Origin: Flavobacterium sp.
GTDB lineage: Bacteria; Bacteroidota; Bacteroidia; Flavobacteriales; Flavobacteriaceae
Direction: 5' to 3'
Assembly (NCBI GenBank): GCA_027484725.1
Contig: JAIXSK010000030.1
Coordinates: 1 to 64,000 of the forward strand
DNA: 64,000 nt
Every line of letters begins with the position of its first letter. Positions within the stretch are counted from its first letter, which is position 1. Of the stretch, positions 1 to 7,438 are shown piece after piece. The notes beneath the pieces were generated by a model, which ran no database searches, was not told where the DNA came from, and saw nothing but the letters and a program-made list of their open reading frames with translations. Position numbers and translations under genes: made by a program.

Positions 1-374
1 CACTTACTGTGGTAGCCAGCGGCTTTTTGAATCCATCAGCCAACAGCGATGGAGCTGCATTTGGTTTATGGGTAGCACTTCCAAGTGGTGGAGATTTGAT
101 TCCGTTGCCACTGGTGACTTTGTCTAATGAAGATTTTTCAGCTTCACAAGTTGTGTTATATCCGAATCCGGCTGCTGACATCATCAATCTAAAAATTCCT
201 TTTGGTTATGAAACCATTTCAGGGAAAATTACAGATATGAGCGGAAGAGTTGTGAAAAATATAACTGATGCACAAAACACAATTGATGTAAGTAATTTGT
301 CAGACGGAATGTATGTTGTTGACTTGAAAATTGACAACTACAGTTTGCAGAAAAAAATTGTGATTAAGAAATAA
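1..374 (+). CDS. C-terminal part of a T9SS-exported DUF4397-like protein (5' end outside window)
   Basis: The reading frame is open to the left edge, so only the last ~123 residues are visible. The first part (TVVASGFLNPSANSDGAA, then FGLWVALPSGG and LPL) matches the repeated unit of DUF4397 proteins, which are secreted beta-rich proteins of unknown role. The last ~75 residues begin with the typical VVLYPNPAADIINLKI and end with GMYVVDLKIDNYSLQKKI and two lysines, a type A sorting domain of the Por/type IX secretion system. The protein is therefore expected to cross the inner membrane by Sec and the outer membrane by T9SS, with loss of the tail. A strong terminator follows 20 bases after the stop. 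The DUF4397 call is by pattern recognition on a fragment; the sorting domain is the firmer part. Confidence 0.8.
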   Translation, partial: LTVVASGFLNPSANSDGAAFGLWVALPSGGDLIPLPLVTLSNEDFSASQVVLYPNPAADIINLKIPFGYETISGKITDMSGRVVKNITDAQNTIDVSNLSDGMYVVDLKIDNYSLQKKIVIKK

Positions 375-393
375 GCTTTTGCTTAGAAAATTA

Positions 394-426
394 AAGGGCT
401 GAAACGAAAGTTTCAGCCCTTTTTAT
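394..426 (+). terminator. Rho-independent terminator of the T9SS-protein gene
   Basis: Perfect 12-bp inverted repeat AAGGGCTGAAAC / GTTTCAGCCCTT with a GAAA tetraloop, followed by a run of T. It sits 19 bases after the stop codon of the preceding gene. Confidence 0.9.
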
Positions 427-432
427 TTGGTA

Positions 433-459
433 CAAAAAAAGCCCCAAAACAGAGGCTTT
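433..459 (-). terminator. Terminator of the tRNA operon
   Basis: On the minus strand AAAGCCTC and GGGGCTTT can pair around a short T-rich loop and are followed by TTTT. It lies 5 bases beyond the 3' end of tRNA-Arg and faces the previous terminator, so the two transcription units end back to back. Confidence 0.65.
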
Positions 460-463
460 CATG

Positions 464-537
464 TGATCCAGTCAGGATTCGAACCTGAGACCTACTGCTT
501 AGAAGGCAGTTGCTCTATCCAGCTGAGCTACTGGACC
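464..537 (-). tRNA. tRNA-Arg (anticodon TCT)
   Basis: 74-nt cloverleaf on the minus strand. Acceptor GGTCCAG pairs with CTGGATC (one G-T pair), the anticodon stem is ACTGC/GCAGT with loop CTTCTAA, giving anticodon TCT that reads AGA. The T-arm carries GGTTCGAATCC. Discriminator base A; the CCA end is not encoded. It is the last gene of a three-tRNA operon. Confidence 0.95.
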
Positions 538-549
538 TTAATTTTAATT

Positions 550-566
550 GTCGGGGTGGCAGGATT
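550..566 (-). repeat. 17-bp duplicate of the 3' end of tRNA-Pro
   Basis: The bases at 550-566 are identical to 711-727, which is the 3' half of the T-arm plus the acceptor end of tRNA-Pro, including one base past the gene. The copy lies 145 bp downstream of the tRNA's 3' end. It does not continue into a full tRNA on either side. It could be a remnant of a duplicated tRNA-Pro or of an att site left by an integrated element. The rest of 538-711 is AT-rich and shows no gene. Confidence 0.75.
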
Positions 567-711
567 ATTTCATGATACTGAAATATTGATTTTACCAAAC
601 CCATTCCTTTTAAGTCTTAGACTTAATATTTTTGTCATTTTTAAATAATCAAATGAATTTGTTATTTAAAAACTCCAAAACATTTTGCACAGCAAAAAAG
701 GAATTACTTTG

Positions 712-786
712 TCGGGGTGGCAGGATTCGAACCTGCGACCTCCTGGTCCCAAACCAGGCGCGATAACCGGGCTACGCTACACCCCG
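712..786 (-). tRNA. tRNA-Pro (anticodon TGG)
   Basis: 75-nt cloverleaf on the minus strand. Acceptor CGGGGTG pairs with CACCCCG, anticodon stem CCTGG/CCAGG with loop TTTGGGA, anticodon TGG for CCN proline codons. T-arm GGTTCGAATCC. Four bases separate it from tRNA-Ser upstream. Confidence 0.96.
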
Positions 787-790
787 AGTG

Positions 791-877
791 CGGAGAGTAA
801 GGGATTCGAACCCTTGGTACAGTTTCCCATACGCATGTTTAGCAAACATGTCCTTTCGGCCTCTCAGGCAACTCTCC
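791..877 (-). tRNA. tRNA-Ser (anticodon GCT)
   Basis: 87-nt class II tRNA on the minus strand with a long variable arm. Acceptor GGAGAGT pairs with ACTCTCC, anticodon stem CATGT/ACATG with loop TTGCTAA, anticodon GCT reading AGC/AGU. First gene of the Ser-Pro-Arg operon. Confidence 0.96.
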
Positions 878-920
878 TGTTAAAACTAGTAAGAACGTAA
901 TCTTTTGTTTTAAGCGGTTG

Positions 921-951
921 CAAATGTAATGTTCAAATCTAAATTTTACAA
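921..951 (-). promoter_or_regulatory. Promoter of the tRNA operon
   Basis: On the minus strand: TTG, 20 bases, then TACATTTG, an exact match to the Bacteroidota -33/-7 consensus TTG-N(17-23)-TAnnTTTG. The predicted start falls about 37 bases before tRNA-Ser. The remaining space up to the thiolase start (952-1143) shows only AT-rich sequence with a weak promoter-like string near 1091-1117. Confidence 0.7.
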
Positions 952-1143
952 ATAAAAAGCAACGTTTTTTTTAAAGTAAACGCAAAATCATTAACAATCA
1001 AACTTATAGGTGCAGCAATAGTTTGTGTTCTCTTGCTAAAATGCCATTTTCAGCCATGTGTATTGGTAAATATTCTCAAAAACCTGCGCTTTGATTGCCT
1101 CAAATTGATTAAATTCGCAACCAAATAACAAAACACAGTATTT

Positions 1144-2322
1144 ATGAACAAAAAAGTAGTAATTGTTTCAGCAGCCAGAACTCCAATAGGTAGTTTTATG
1201 GGCGCCTTATCATCTATGACCGCACCGCAATTAGGTGCTGTAGCTATCAAAGGAGCTTTAGACAAAATAAGTCTTGACCCGAATTTGGTTGATGAAGTGA
1301 TTATGGGTAATGTAATTCAAGCCGGTGTAGGACAAGCGCCTGCTCGTCAAGCTGCTTTGTTTGCCGGATTGCCCAACTCAGTAATTGCTACAACTGTGAA
1401 TAAAGTTTGTGCCTCAGGAATGAAAGCCGTCATGCAAGGTGCGCAGGCTATTATGGCCGGTGATGCCGAAATCATTGTAGCCGGGGGTATGGAAAGTATG
1501 AGCATGATTCCGCATTATGTGCACCTGCGCAACGGAGTTAAGTTTGGCCCAACCCAACTCATTGACGGAATGCAAAAAGACGGTCTGCAAGATGCTTATG
1601 ACCACAATGCGATGGGCGTTAGTGCCGATTTGTGTGCCTCAGAATACAAAATTACGCGTGAGGCACAAGATGCGTTTGCAATTCAATCATATGAGCGTTC
1701 TGCGCGCGCTTGGGAGGCCGGAAAATTCAACAATGAAGTAGTTCCGGTGCCGGTGCCGCAAAGACGCGGTGAGCCTGTTATGGTGACCCGTGACGAAGAA
1801 TATACCAACGTAAAACTCGATAAAATTCCAACTTTGAGTGCTGTTTTTACCAAAGAAGGAACCGTAACAGCGGCGAATGCTTCGACCATTAATGACGGAG
1901 CTGGTGCGGTTATTTTGATGAGTGAAGAAAAAGCCCAATCTTTAGGTTTGAAACCTTTGGCGTACATTAGAAGTTATGCCGATGCGGCCCAAGAGCCTAA
2001 ATGGTTTACGACGGCTCCGGCCAAAGCATTGCCCAAAGCACTTGATAAAGCAGGTTTGTCTTTGAGTGATGTTGATTTCTTTGAATTTAACGAAGCTTTT
2101 TCAGTGGTTGGTTTGGCCAATGCACAAATTCTGGGATTAGACAACGATAAAGTAAATGTGAACGGTGGCGCGGTTTCACTCGGGCACCCGCTGGGATGTT
2201 CGGGTGTACGTATTATTGTTACCCTTATTAATGTTTTAGAACAAAACAACGCCAAAATTGGAGCTGCTGCTATTTGTAATGGTGGCGGTGGAGCTTCGGC
2301 GATTGTGATTGAACGCGCCTAA
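1144..2322 (+). CDS. acetyl-CoA C-acetyltransferase (thiolase)
   Basis: Condenses two acetyl-CoA to acetoacetyl-CoA or, in reverse, cleaves 3-ketoacyl-CoA in fatty acid and amino acid breakdown; cytosolic. At 392 residues it has normal thiolase II length. Visible active-site residues are Cys89 in NKVCASGMK, His348 in GGAVSLGHPLG and Cys378 in ICNGGGGAS. It stands alone in its transcription unit; a dispersed repeat element follows. A 3-hydroxyacyl-CoA dehydrogenase gene in the same pathway lies at 56925. The biosynthetic and degradative thiolases cannot be separated on sequence alone (atoB, thlA and phaA are used for such proteins). Confidence 0.93.
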   Translation: MNKKVVIVSAARTPIGSFMGALSSMTAPQLGAVAIKGALDKISLDPNLVDEVIMGNVIQAGVGQAPARQAALFAGLPNSVIATTVNKVCASGMKAVMQGAQAIMAGDAEIIVAGGMESMSMIPHYVHLRNGVKFGPTQLIDGMQKDGLQDAYDHNAMGVSADLCASEYKITREAQDAFAIQSYERSARAWEAGKFNNEVVPVPVPQRRGEPVMVTRDEEYTNVKLDKIPTLSAVFTKEGTVTAANASTINDGAGAVILMSEEKAQSLGLKPLAYIRSYADAAQEPKWFTTAPAKALPKALDKAGLSLSDVDFFEFNEAFSVVGLANAQILGLDNDKVNVNGGAVSLGHPLGCSGVRIIVTLINVLEQNNAKIGAAAICNGGGGASAIVIERA

Positions 2323-2366
2323 AATTTGGGTGTTTTTTTGAGTCGGGTGTTTGCTTATCGGGTACT

Positions 2367-2477
2367 GCCCTAGCCCTGATTGCAACGGTATCCTTTTGCG
2401 CCAGCGTTTGATTTGTCAAATTACCTTAAGGTTGCTTGGCGCAAAAGATATAGTGGAAAGCAGGTACCAGCTTCTAA
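2367..2477 (+). repeat. Dispersed structured repeat, copy A
   Basis: Starts GCCCTAGCCCTGATTGCA and ends AGCAGGTACCAGCTTCTAA. Outer helix CCTG/CAGG and inner helix CTTTTGCGCCA/TGGCGCAAAAG enclose a 33-nt apical part that itself contains TTTGA/TCAAA. It fills the 194-bp gap between the thiolase and the NlpC/P60 gene. Member of the family discussed in the findings. Confidence 0.8.
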
Positions 2478-2516
2478 CCATTCAACACTTATCATATAAC
2501 ATTCAACATAAATAGA

Positions 2517-3278
2517 ATGTACGGAATCTGTAATTTAGCCATTATTCCTCTTCGGGCCGAGGCCAGCGACAAAAGCGAGATTGTTTCGCAGTTGTTGTTT
2601 GGCGAGCATTTCAAAGTGCTTGAACGTCAGAAACAATGGGCAAGAATTCAGTTGCACTACGATGCTTATGAGGGTTGGGTAGATGCAAAACAGTTTCAGG
2701 AAATTTCTGAGCAACAATACACGCAACTAAGCAATGATGCCATTGTGCTTAATTCAGATTTGGTAGAATATATTACTTCGCCAAACCATTTGCTCATGCC
2801 GATTCCGTTGGGTGCTTCGTTGTCATTTTTGAATCATGCAGAGATTAATTCGGCCGGATTTACCTTTGAGGGTTTGCGCATCAGCGGTGTGAAACCCAAA
2901 GCCAATTTGATTAATACGGCTTTTATGTATTTGAATGCACCGTATTTGTGGGGCGGAAAAACGCCGTTTGGGATTGATTGTTCCGGATTTACGCAAATGG
3001 TGTATAAACTCAATGGTTATTTTTTGCAACGCGATGCTTCACAGCAAGCTACCCAAGGTGATGCGCTGAGTTTTATTGAAGAAAGCGAACCCGGTGACTT
3101 GGCTTTTTTTGACAATGAAGAGGGAAACATCATTCATGTGGGTATTATCATGGATGACAATTATATCATTCATGCCAGCGGCAAGGTGCGCATTGACCGA
3201 TTGGATCATTTGGGCATTTTTAATGCCGAAACCAACCGACATACACACAAACTCAGGGTGATTAAAAAGATTGTATAA
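2517..3278 (+). CDS. C40 (NlpC/P60) peptidase with N-terminal SH3-like domain
   Basis: Probable cell-wall endopeptidase cutting D-Glu-meso-DAP bonds or recycled muropeptides. Residues 1-65 resemble a bacterial SH3 domain (AIIPLRAEASDKSEIVSQ, then GWVDAKQF); residues ~125-253 are the NlpC/P60 catalytic domain with Cys155 in FGIDCSGFTQ, His207 in IHVGII and a third polar residue His219 in IIHASG. No signal peptide is visible from the ATG used here, so the enzyme may be cytosolic, as in the YkfC-like Bacteroidota family for recycling peptides. A bidirectional terminator follows immediately. Confidence 0.88.
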   Translation: MYGICNLAIIPLRAEASDKSEIVSQLLFGEHFKVLERQKQWARIQLHYDAYEGWVDAKQFQEISEQQYTQLSNDAIVLNSDLVEYITSPNHLLMPIPLGASLSFLNHAEINSAGFTFEGLRISGVKPKANLINTAFMYLNAPYLWGGKTPFGIDCSGFTQMVYKLNGYFLQRDASQQATQGDALSFIEESEPGDLAFFDNEEGNIIHVGIIMDDNYIIHASGKVRIDRLDHLGIFNAETNRHTHKLRVIKKIV

Positions 3279-3280
3279 AT

Positions 3281-3313
3281 AAAAAAGCCTGTCTTACCAG
3301 ACAGGCTTTTTTT
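3281..3313. terminator. Bidirectional terminator between convergent genes
   Basis: AAAAAAGCCTGTCT, loop TACC, AGACAGGCTTTTTTT. The stem has 8 GC-rich pairs and has A-run and T-run on the two sides, so it can end both the NlpC/P60 transcript and the gyrA-TPR transcript. Confidence 0.9.
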
Positions 3314-3326
3314 ATATTTTAGAAAA

Positions 3327-4610
3327 TTATTTTCCGAGTTTAGCTTTGAGCGCCTTTTTCTTGTCCATCATTTCAAGCGCGCCATAAACATTTAAAAGTG
3401 TATTGGCCACATCGACGTTTTTATCATCAAGTTCGTAGGCTTTTTCTAAATAAGGCAAAGTTGAACTAAACATGTCATTGCGTTGTTTTTTGAGCACTTC
3501 GTATCGCTTGTTGTCTTTTTCAGAGTTGCCTAATTTATTCATTTCATCGACGAATTTTTTGTCGGCATCTAATTTCATGATGGCCAAATTCAAATAAGCG
3601 TTGATGTATTTTGGATCAATTTCAATGGCTTTTTTGTAATACCCTTCGGCTTCAGTCGGATTGGTTTTAGAGGCAATAACGCCCATATTGTAAATTAAAT
3701 CTACATCATTGGGGCTTTTAGCCAAAAGTTCACCTGCTAATTTTTTATAGGTTGCTTGATCGTTGAGTTCTAAATATAAATTGGCTTCTGTAAGCATGAT
3801 GGAAGTATCATCAGGATTAGCAGCTTTGGCTTCGGCTAATGCTTTTTTGGCATCTTCCGGTTTTTTTTGTTGGACCAAAATCAGCGCAATGTTTTTGTAA
3901 ATTTCACCGCGTTTTGACGGAACTTTCTCGTCGCGAGGACTACTGTATAATTTCAATCGAACTTTGGTATCGCGATCAGTTTTGGCAGCAGCATTGTTTC
4001 CGAAATACTCTTCTTGTTCGTTGAGTATATTTTTTGCGTAATAATTGGTGCCTTCGCCAGAGTAGTTCAGCTTTTTGAGTTCACTGTAATAATCTAATGC
4101 TTTGTCAAATTGTTGTGCATTGGTGGCATAATTGGCCGCATAGTACAATTTTTCTAAATCTGTTTTATCAGCTTGATATGCTGCATATAACAAGTCTGAC
4201 GCAAGCGCATTGTTATCAGCTTTACCCGCATCAACGGCAGCGTTGACCAATTGGTTTTTAGCTTCGGCCAGTGCGTTTTTGGCATCTTCTGAATATTTTG
4301 ACTTTCCTGAAGCTTTCTCAATGGTCATCACTTGCTGATAAGCTTGTGCGGCTGCTGATAAATTTTTGGCTACATCCATTTTTTTGGCTGCCAAAGCTTT
4401 ATGGGCGTTTCCTTTTACAAAGTAAAATTGTGCCTTTTCAGGTTCAGTTGCACCCGAGAGTAAAGATTCTGCTTGGCCAAGTGAAGCAAGCGCCTCAGTT
4501 GGGTTTTCATTTTTGAGTGCTTTTTCGGCCGCTTTGATTTGATCTTTTTGAGCAAAACTTCCCAGAGAAATCATCAAAGCAGATGCAACTATGAAATGTT
4601 TATTTTTCAT
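3327..4610 (-). CDS. secreted tetratricopeptide repeat protein
   Basis: 427 residues beginning with a Sec signal peptide (MKNKHFIVASALMISLGSFA, cleavage near Ala-Gln 21). The rest is helical and Ala/Lys-rich, with TPR-like repeats clearest around residues 290-345 (DVDLIYNMGVIASK and YKKAIEIDPKYINAYLNLA). It should act in the periplasm as a protein-binding scaffold; the partner is unknown. The start codon lies 18 bases after the gyrA stop on the same strand with no terminator between them, so the two are probably cotranscribed. This gyrA-TPR order is familiar from flavobacteria, but I know of no established functional link. Confidence 0.85.
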   Translation of the reverse strand: MKNKHFIVASALMISLGSFAQKDQIKAAEKALKNENPTEALASLGQAESLLSGATEPEKAQFYFVKGNAHKALAAKKMDVAKNLSAAAQAYQQVMTIEKASGKSKYSEDAKNALAEAKNQLVNAAVDAGKADNNALASDLLYAAYQADKTDLEKLYYAANYATNAQQFDKALDYYSELKKLNYSGEGTNYYAKNILNEQEEYFGNNAAAKTDRDTKVRLKLYSSPRDEKVPSKRGEIYKNIALILVQQKKPEDAKKALAEAKAANPDDTSIMLTEANLYLELNDQATYKKLAGELLAKSPNDVDLIYNMGVIASKTNPTEAEGYYKKAIEIDPKYINAYLNLAIMKLDADKKFVDEMNKLGNSEKDNKRYEVLKKQRNDMFSSTLPYLEKAYELDDKNVDVANTLLNVYGALEMMDKKKALKAKLGK

Positions 4611-4628
4611 GGTGATAGAATTAAATAA

Positions 4629-7178
4629 TTATTCTTGAGTTTCATTGATTTCGTCAGAAGTTAAATCTGTTTCAGGAATTTCTCCGTCCAAATCTTGAAC
4701 TTCAGTTTCTTCATCTTCTTTCATTACTTTGGTCACCGCCGCAATTGAGTCATTACCTTTAATATTGATGAGTCTCACACCTTGTGTGGCGCGGCCCATA
4801 ACTCTGAGGCTAGATACTTCCATACGAATGGTGAGCCCTGATTTGTTGATGATCATCAAATCGTCTTCATCGGTTACATCACTGATGGAAATGAGTTGTC
4901 CGGTTTTGTCTGTAATGTTGAGTGTTTTCACTCCTTTTCCGCCGCGGTTGGTGATTCGGTATACATCTTCACCATCGTCATCCACCAGTTTGGTTCGTTT
5001 TCCGTAACCGTTTTCAGTTACCACCAACAATTGCGTTTCATTGACTTCTTTCTCGTCAATAGCCACCATTCCGATGACTTCGTCTTTTTCGTTGGCCAAA
5101 GTAATGCCGCGAACCCCTGAAGCTGTTCGGCCCATTGGACGTGTTTTGCTTTCTTCAAAGCGAACCAATTTACCTGATTTTACAGCAATTAAAACTTGGC
5201 TGTTTCCGGTAGTGAGTTTTGCGCCAATGAGTTCGTCGTCTTCGCGAATGGTAATAGCGTTGATTCCATTTTGACGAGGACGCGAATACTGCTCTAACGG
5301 TGTTTTTTTGACCTGACCTTGTTTGGTGGCCATAATCACAAAATGGTTGTTGATGTATTCTTCGTCTTTAAGGTCTTTGGTGCAAATGAATGCTTTGACT
5401 TTATCGTCGTTCTCAATGTTGATGAGATTCTGAATTGCGCGACCTTTGCTGGCTTTGGAACCTTCAGGAATTTCATAAACACGCATCCAGAAACATTTTC
5501 CTTTTTGGGTAAAGAACAATAAATATTGGTGATTGGTGGCCACGAATAAATGTTCTAAGAAATCTTGGTCACGCGTGGCAGCACTCTTCTGTCCTACGCC
5601 ACCGCGGTTTTGGGTTTTGTATTCAGAAAGAGATGTACGCTTGATGTAACCGGCATGTGAGATCGTAATGACCACGTTTTCATCGGCAATTAAATCTTCA
5701 ATGCTTACATCGCCACCTGAATATTCAATAGTTGAACGTCTTTCGTCGCCGTATTTTTCTTTTACTTCAATCAGTTCTTTTTTGATGAGTTCCATACGAA
5801 GCTCTTTGCTGGCCAATAAATCTTTCAATTCTTGGATGAGTTTCATGATGTCTTCGTACTCAGCACGCAATTTGTCTTGCTCTAGTCCGGTAAGTTGACG
5901 CAAACGCATTTCAACAATAGCACGCGACTGAATGTCTGTCAAAGTAAAGCGTTCCATCAATTTTTCACGCGCTTCATCGGTATTTTTAGACCCGCGAATA
6001 ATGGCAATTACTTCGTCAATGTTGTCAGATGCAATGATCAATCCTTCTAAAATGTGGGCGCGTTCTTCGGCTTTTCGCAATTCAAATTGAGCCCGGCGCA
6101 CTACTACATCATGTCGGTGATCCACAAAGTGCAGAATCAAATCTTTGAGGTTTAACATTTGCGGACGGCCATTGACCAGCGCAATATTGTTCACGCTAAA
6201 CGATGATTGAAGTTGGGTGTATTTAAATAAGGTATTGAGAACTACATTCGGAACCGCGTCGCGTTTGAGGATGTATACAATGCGCATTCCGTTTCTGTCT
6301 GATTCATCGCGGATGTTTGAAATGCCTTCAATTTTTTTATCGTTGATCAGATCAGCGGTTTTTCTGATCATTTCGGCTTTGTTGACCTGATAAGGAATTT
6401 CAGTAACTACTATTGATTCACGGCCTTCAACTTCTTCAAAGTTGACTTTGGCCCGCATGACAATTCTTCCACGACCGGTTTTGAATGCTTCACGCACTCC
6501 TTCGTATCCGTAAATTACACCACCCGTTGGGAAATCAGGCGCTTTGATGTAATTGATGAGCTCGTCAACTTCAATATCGTTGTTGTCAATATAGGCCAAG
6601 GTTCCGTCCACCACTTCTGAAAGGTTGTGTGGTGCCATATTGGTGGCCATACCTACCGCAATTCCGGATGCTCCGTTGATGAGCAAATTCGGAATACGCG
6701 TTGGCATTACTTTGGGTTCGTAAAGCGTATCGTCAAAGTTAAGTTGAAAATCAACGGTTTCTTTGTCAATATCAGCCATAATGTCTTCAGACAATTTTTT
6801 GAGGCGCGCCTCAGTATAACGCATTGCTGCCGGACTGTCACCGTCAATGGATCCGAAGTTACCTTGTCCATCGACCATCAAATAACGCAAGCTCCATTCT
6901 TGAGCCATACGCACCATGGCGTCATAAACAGAGGTGTCTCCGTGGGGGTGATATTTACCTAAAACTTCTCCGACAATTCTAGCGGATTTTTTGTGTGGGC
7001 GGTTAGAAAATACACCGAGGTCATACATTCCGTAGAGAACGCGGCGGTGTACTGGTTTGAGTCCGTCTCGAACATCCGGAAGCGCACGCGATACAATAAC
7101 TGACATCGAATAATCGATGTAAGCTGATTTCATTTCGTCTTCGATGTTAATCGGGATTAACTTTTCTCCGTCTGACAT
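4629..7178 (-). CDS. gyrA: DNA gyrase subunit A
   Basis: 849 residues, the full length for GyrA. It breaks and rejoins DNA during ATP-driven negative supercoiling in the A2B2 complex with GyrB. The catalytic tyrosine is Tyr121 in [10 protein letters not shown]. The quinolone-determining loop reads [10 protein letters not shown], with Thr82 and Asp86 at the positions of E. coli Ser83 and Asp87. The C-terminal beta-pinwheel (from ~residue 510) contains the GyrA-box-like strings QNRGGVG and TNRGGKG, diverged from QRRGGKG, and ends in an acidic tail. Acidic tails modulate DNA wrapping in other gyrases. First gene of the gyrA-TPR unit. Confidence 0.98.
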   Translation of the reverse strand: MSDGEKLIPINIEDEMKSAYIDYSMSVIVSRALPDVRDGLKPVHRRVLYGMYDLGVFSNRPHKKSARIVGEVLGKYHPHGDTSVYDAMVRMAQEWSLRYLMVDGQGNFGSIDGDSPAAMRYTEARLKKLSEDIMADIDKETVDFQLNFDDTLYEPKVMPTRIPNLLINGASGIAVGMATNMAPHNLSEVVDGTLAYIDNNDIEVDELINYIKAPDFPTGGVIYGYEGVREAFKTGRGRIVMRAKVNFEEVEGRESIVVTEIPYQVNKAEMIRKTADLINDKKIEGISNIRDESDRNGMRIVYILKRDAVPNVVLNTLFKYTQLQSSFSVNNIALVNGRPQMLNLKDLILHFVDHRHDVVVRRAQFELRKAEERAHILEGLIIASDNIDEVIAIIRGSKNTDEAREKLMERFTLTDIQSRAIVEMRLRQLTGLEQDKLRAEYEDIMKLIQELKDLLASKELRMELIKKELIEVKEKYGDERRSTIEYSGGDVSIEDLIADENVVITISHAGYIKRTSLSEYKTQNRGGVGQKSAATRDQDFLEHLFVATNHQYLLFFTQKGKCFWMRVYEIPEGSKASKGRAIQNLINIENDDKVKAFICTKDLKDEEYINNHFVIMATKQGQVKKTPLEQYSRPRQNGINAITIREDDELIGAKLTTGNSQVLIAVKSGKLVRFEESKTRPMGRTASGVRGITLANEKDEVIGMVAIDEKEVNETQLLVVTENGYGKRTKLVDDDGEDVYRITNRGGKGVKTLNITDKTGQLISISDVTDEDDLMIINKSGLTIRMEVSSLRVMGRATQGVRLINIKGNDSIAAVTKVMKEDEETEVQDLDGEIPETDLTSDEINETQE

Positions 7179-7386
7179 ATACTAATTGGTTTAAATTTAT
7201 TCTGTTTTTAAAATCCCGCTAATATAACCTTTCTCGAAAATTTAATGGTAATAAAACCGGCTTAAATTTCGTCTATTTATTAACAAAATCGGGCTGTTTT
7301 TCGGTTAATAAGTTCGTATGTACGCACTATTTTTTTTTGAATATTTTTTGTCAATTAGCTGACAATAGTTCTGACAGGAACAGTTT

Positions 7387-7417
7387 TTGTCATTGGGTGT
7401 CGGAATTATTAAATTTA
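7387..7417 (+). promoter_or_regulatory. Candidate clpC promoter
   Basis: TTG, 20 bases, TAAATTTA (7 of 8 matches to TAnnTTTG), ending 21 bases before the ATG at 7439. It overlaps the upstream in-frame extension that begins at 7337, which argues that the longer reading frame is not translated. The rest of the 260-bp gyrA-clpC divergent gap shows no gene. Confidence 0.5.
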
Positions 7418-7438
7418 CAAGACCAAACCTTACAATTT

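Noticed and set aside
427..900. Two short plus-strand frames across the tRNA genes
   Set aside because: They are antisense to tRNA-Arg, tRNA-Pro and tRNA-Ser; their sequences are translations of tRNA complements, a common annotation error.
7337..7438. N-terminal extension of ClpC by 34 residues
   Set aside because: Non-ATG start, sequence unlike Clp N-termini, and it runs through the predicted promoter; MDDNFSPRV at 7439 is the usual start.
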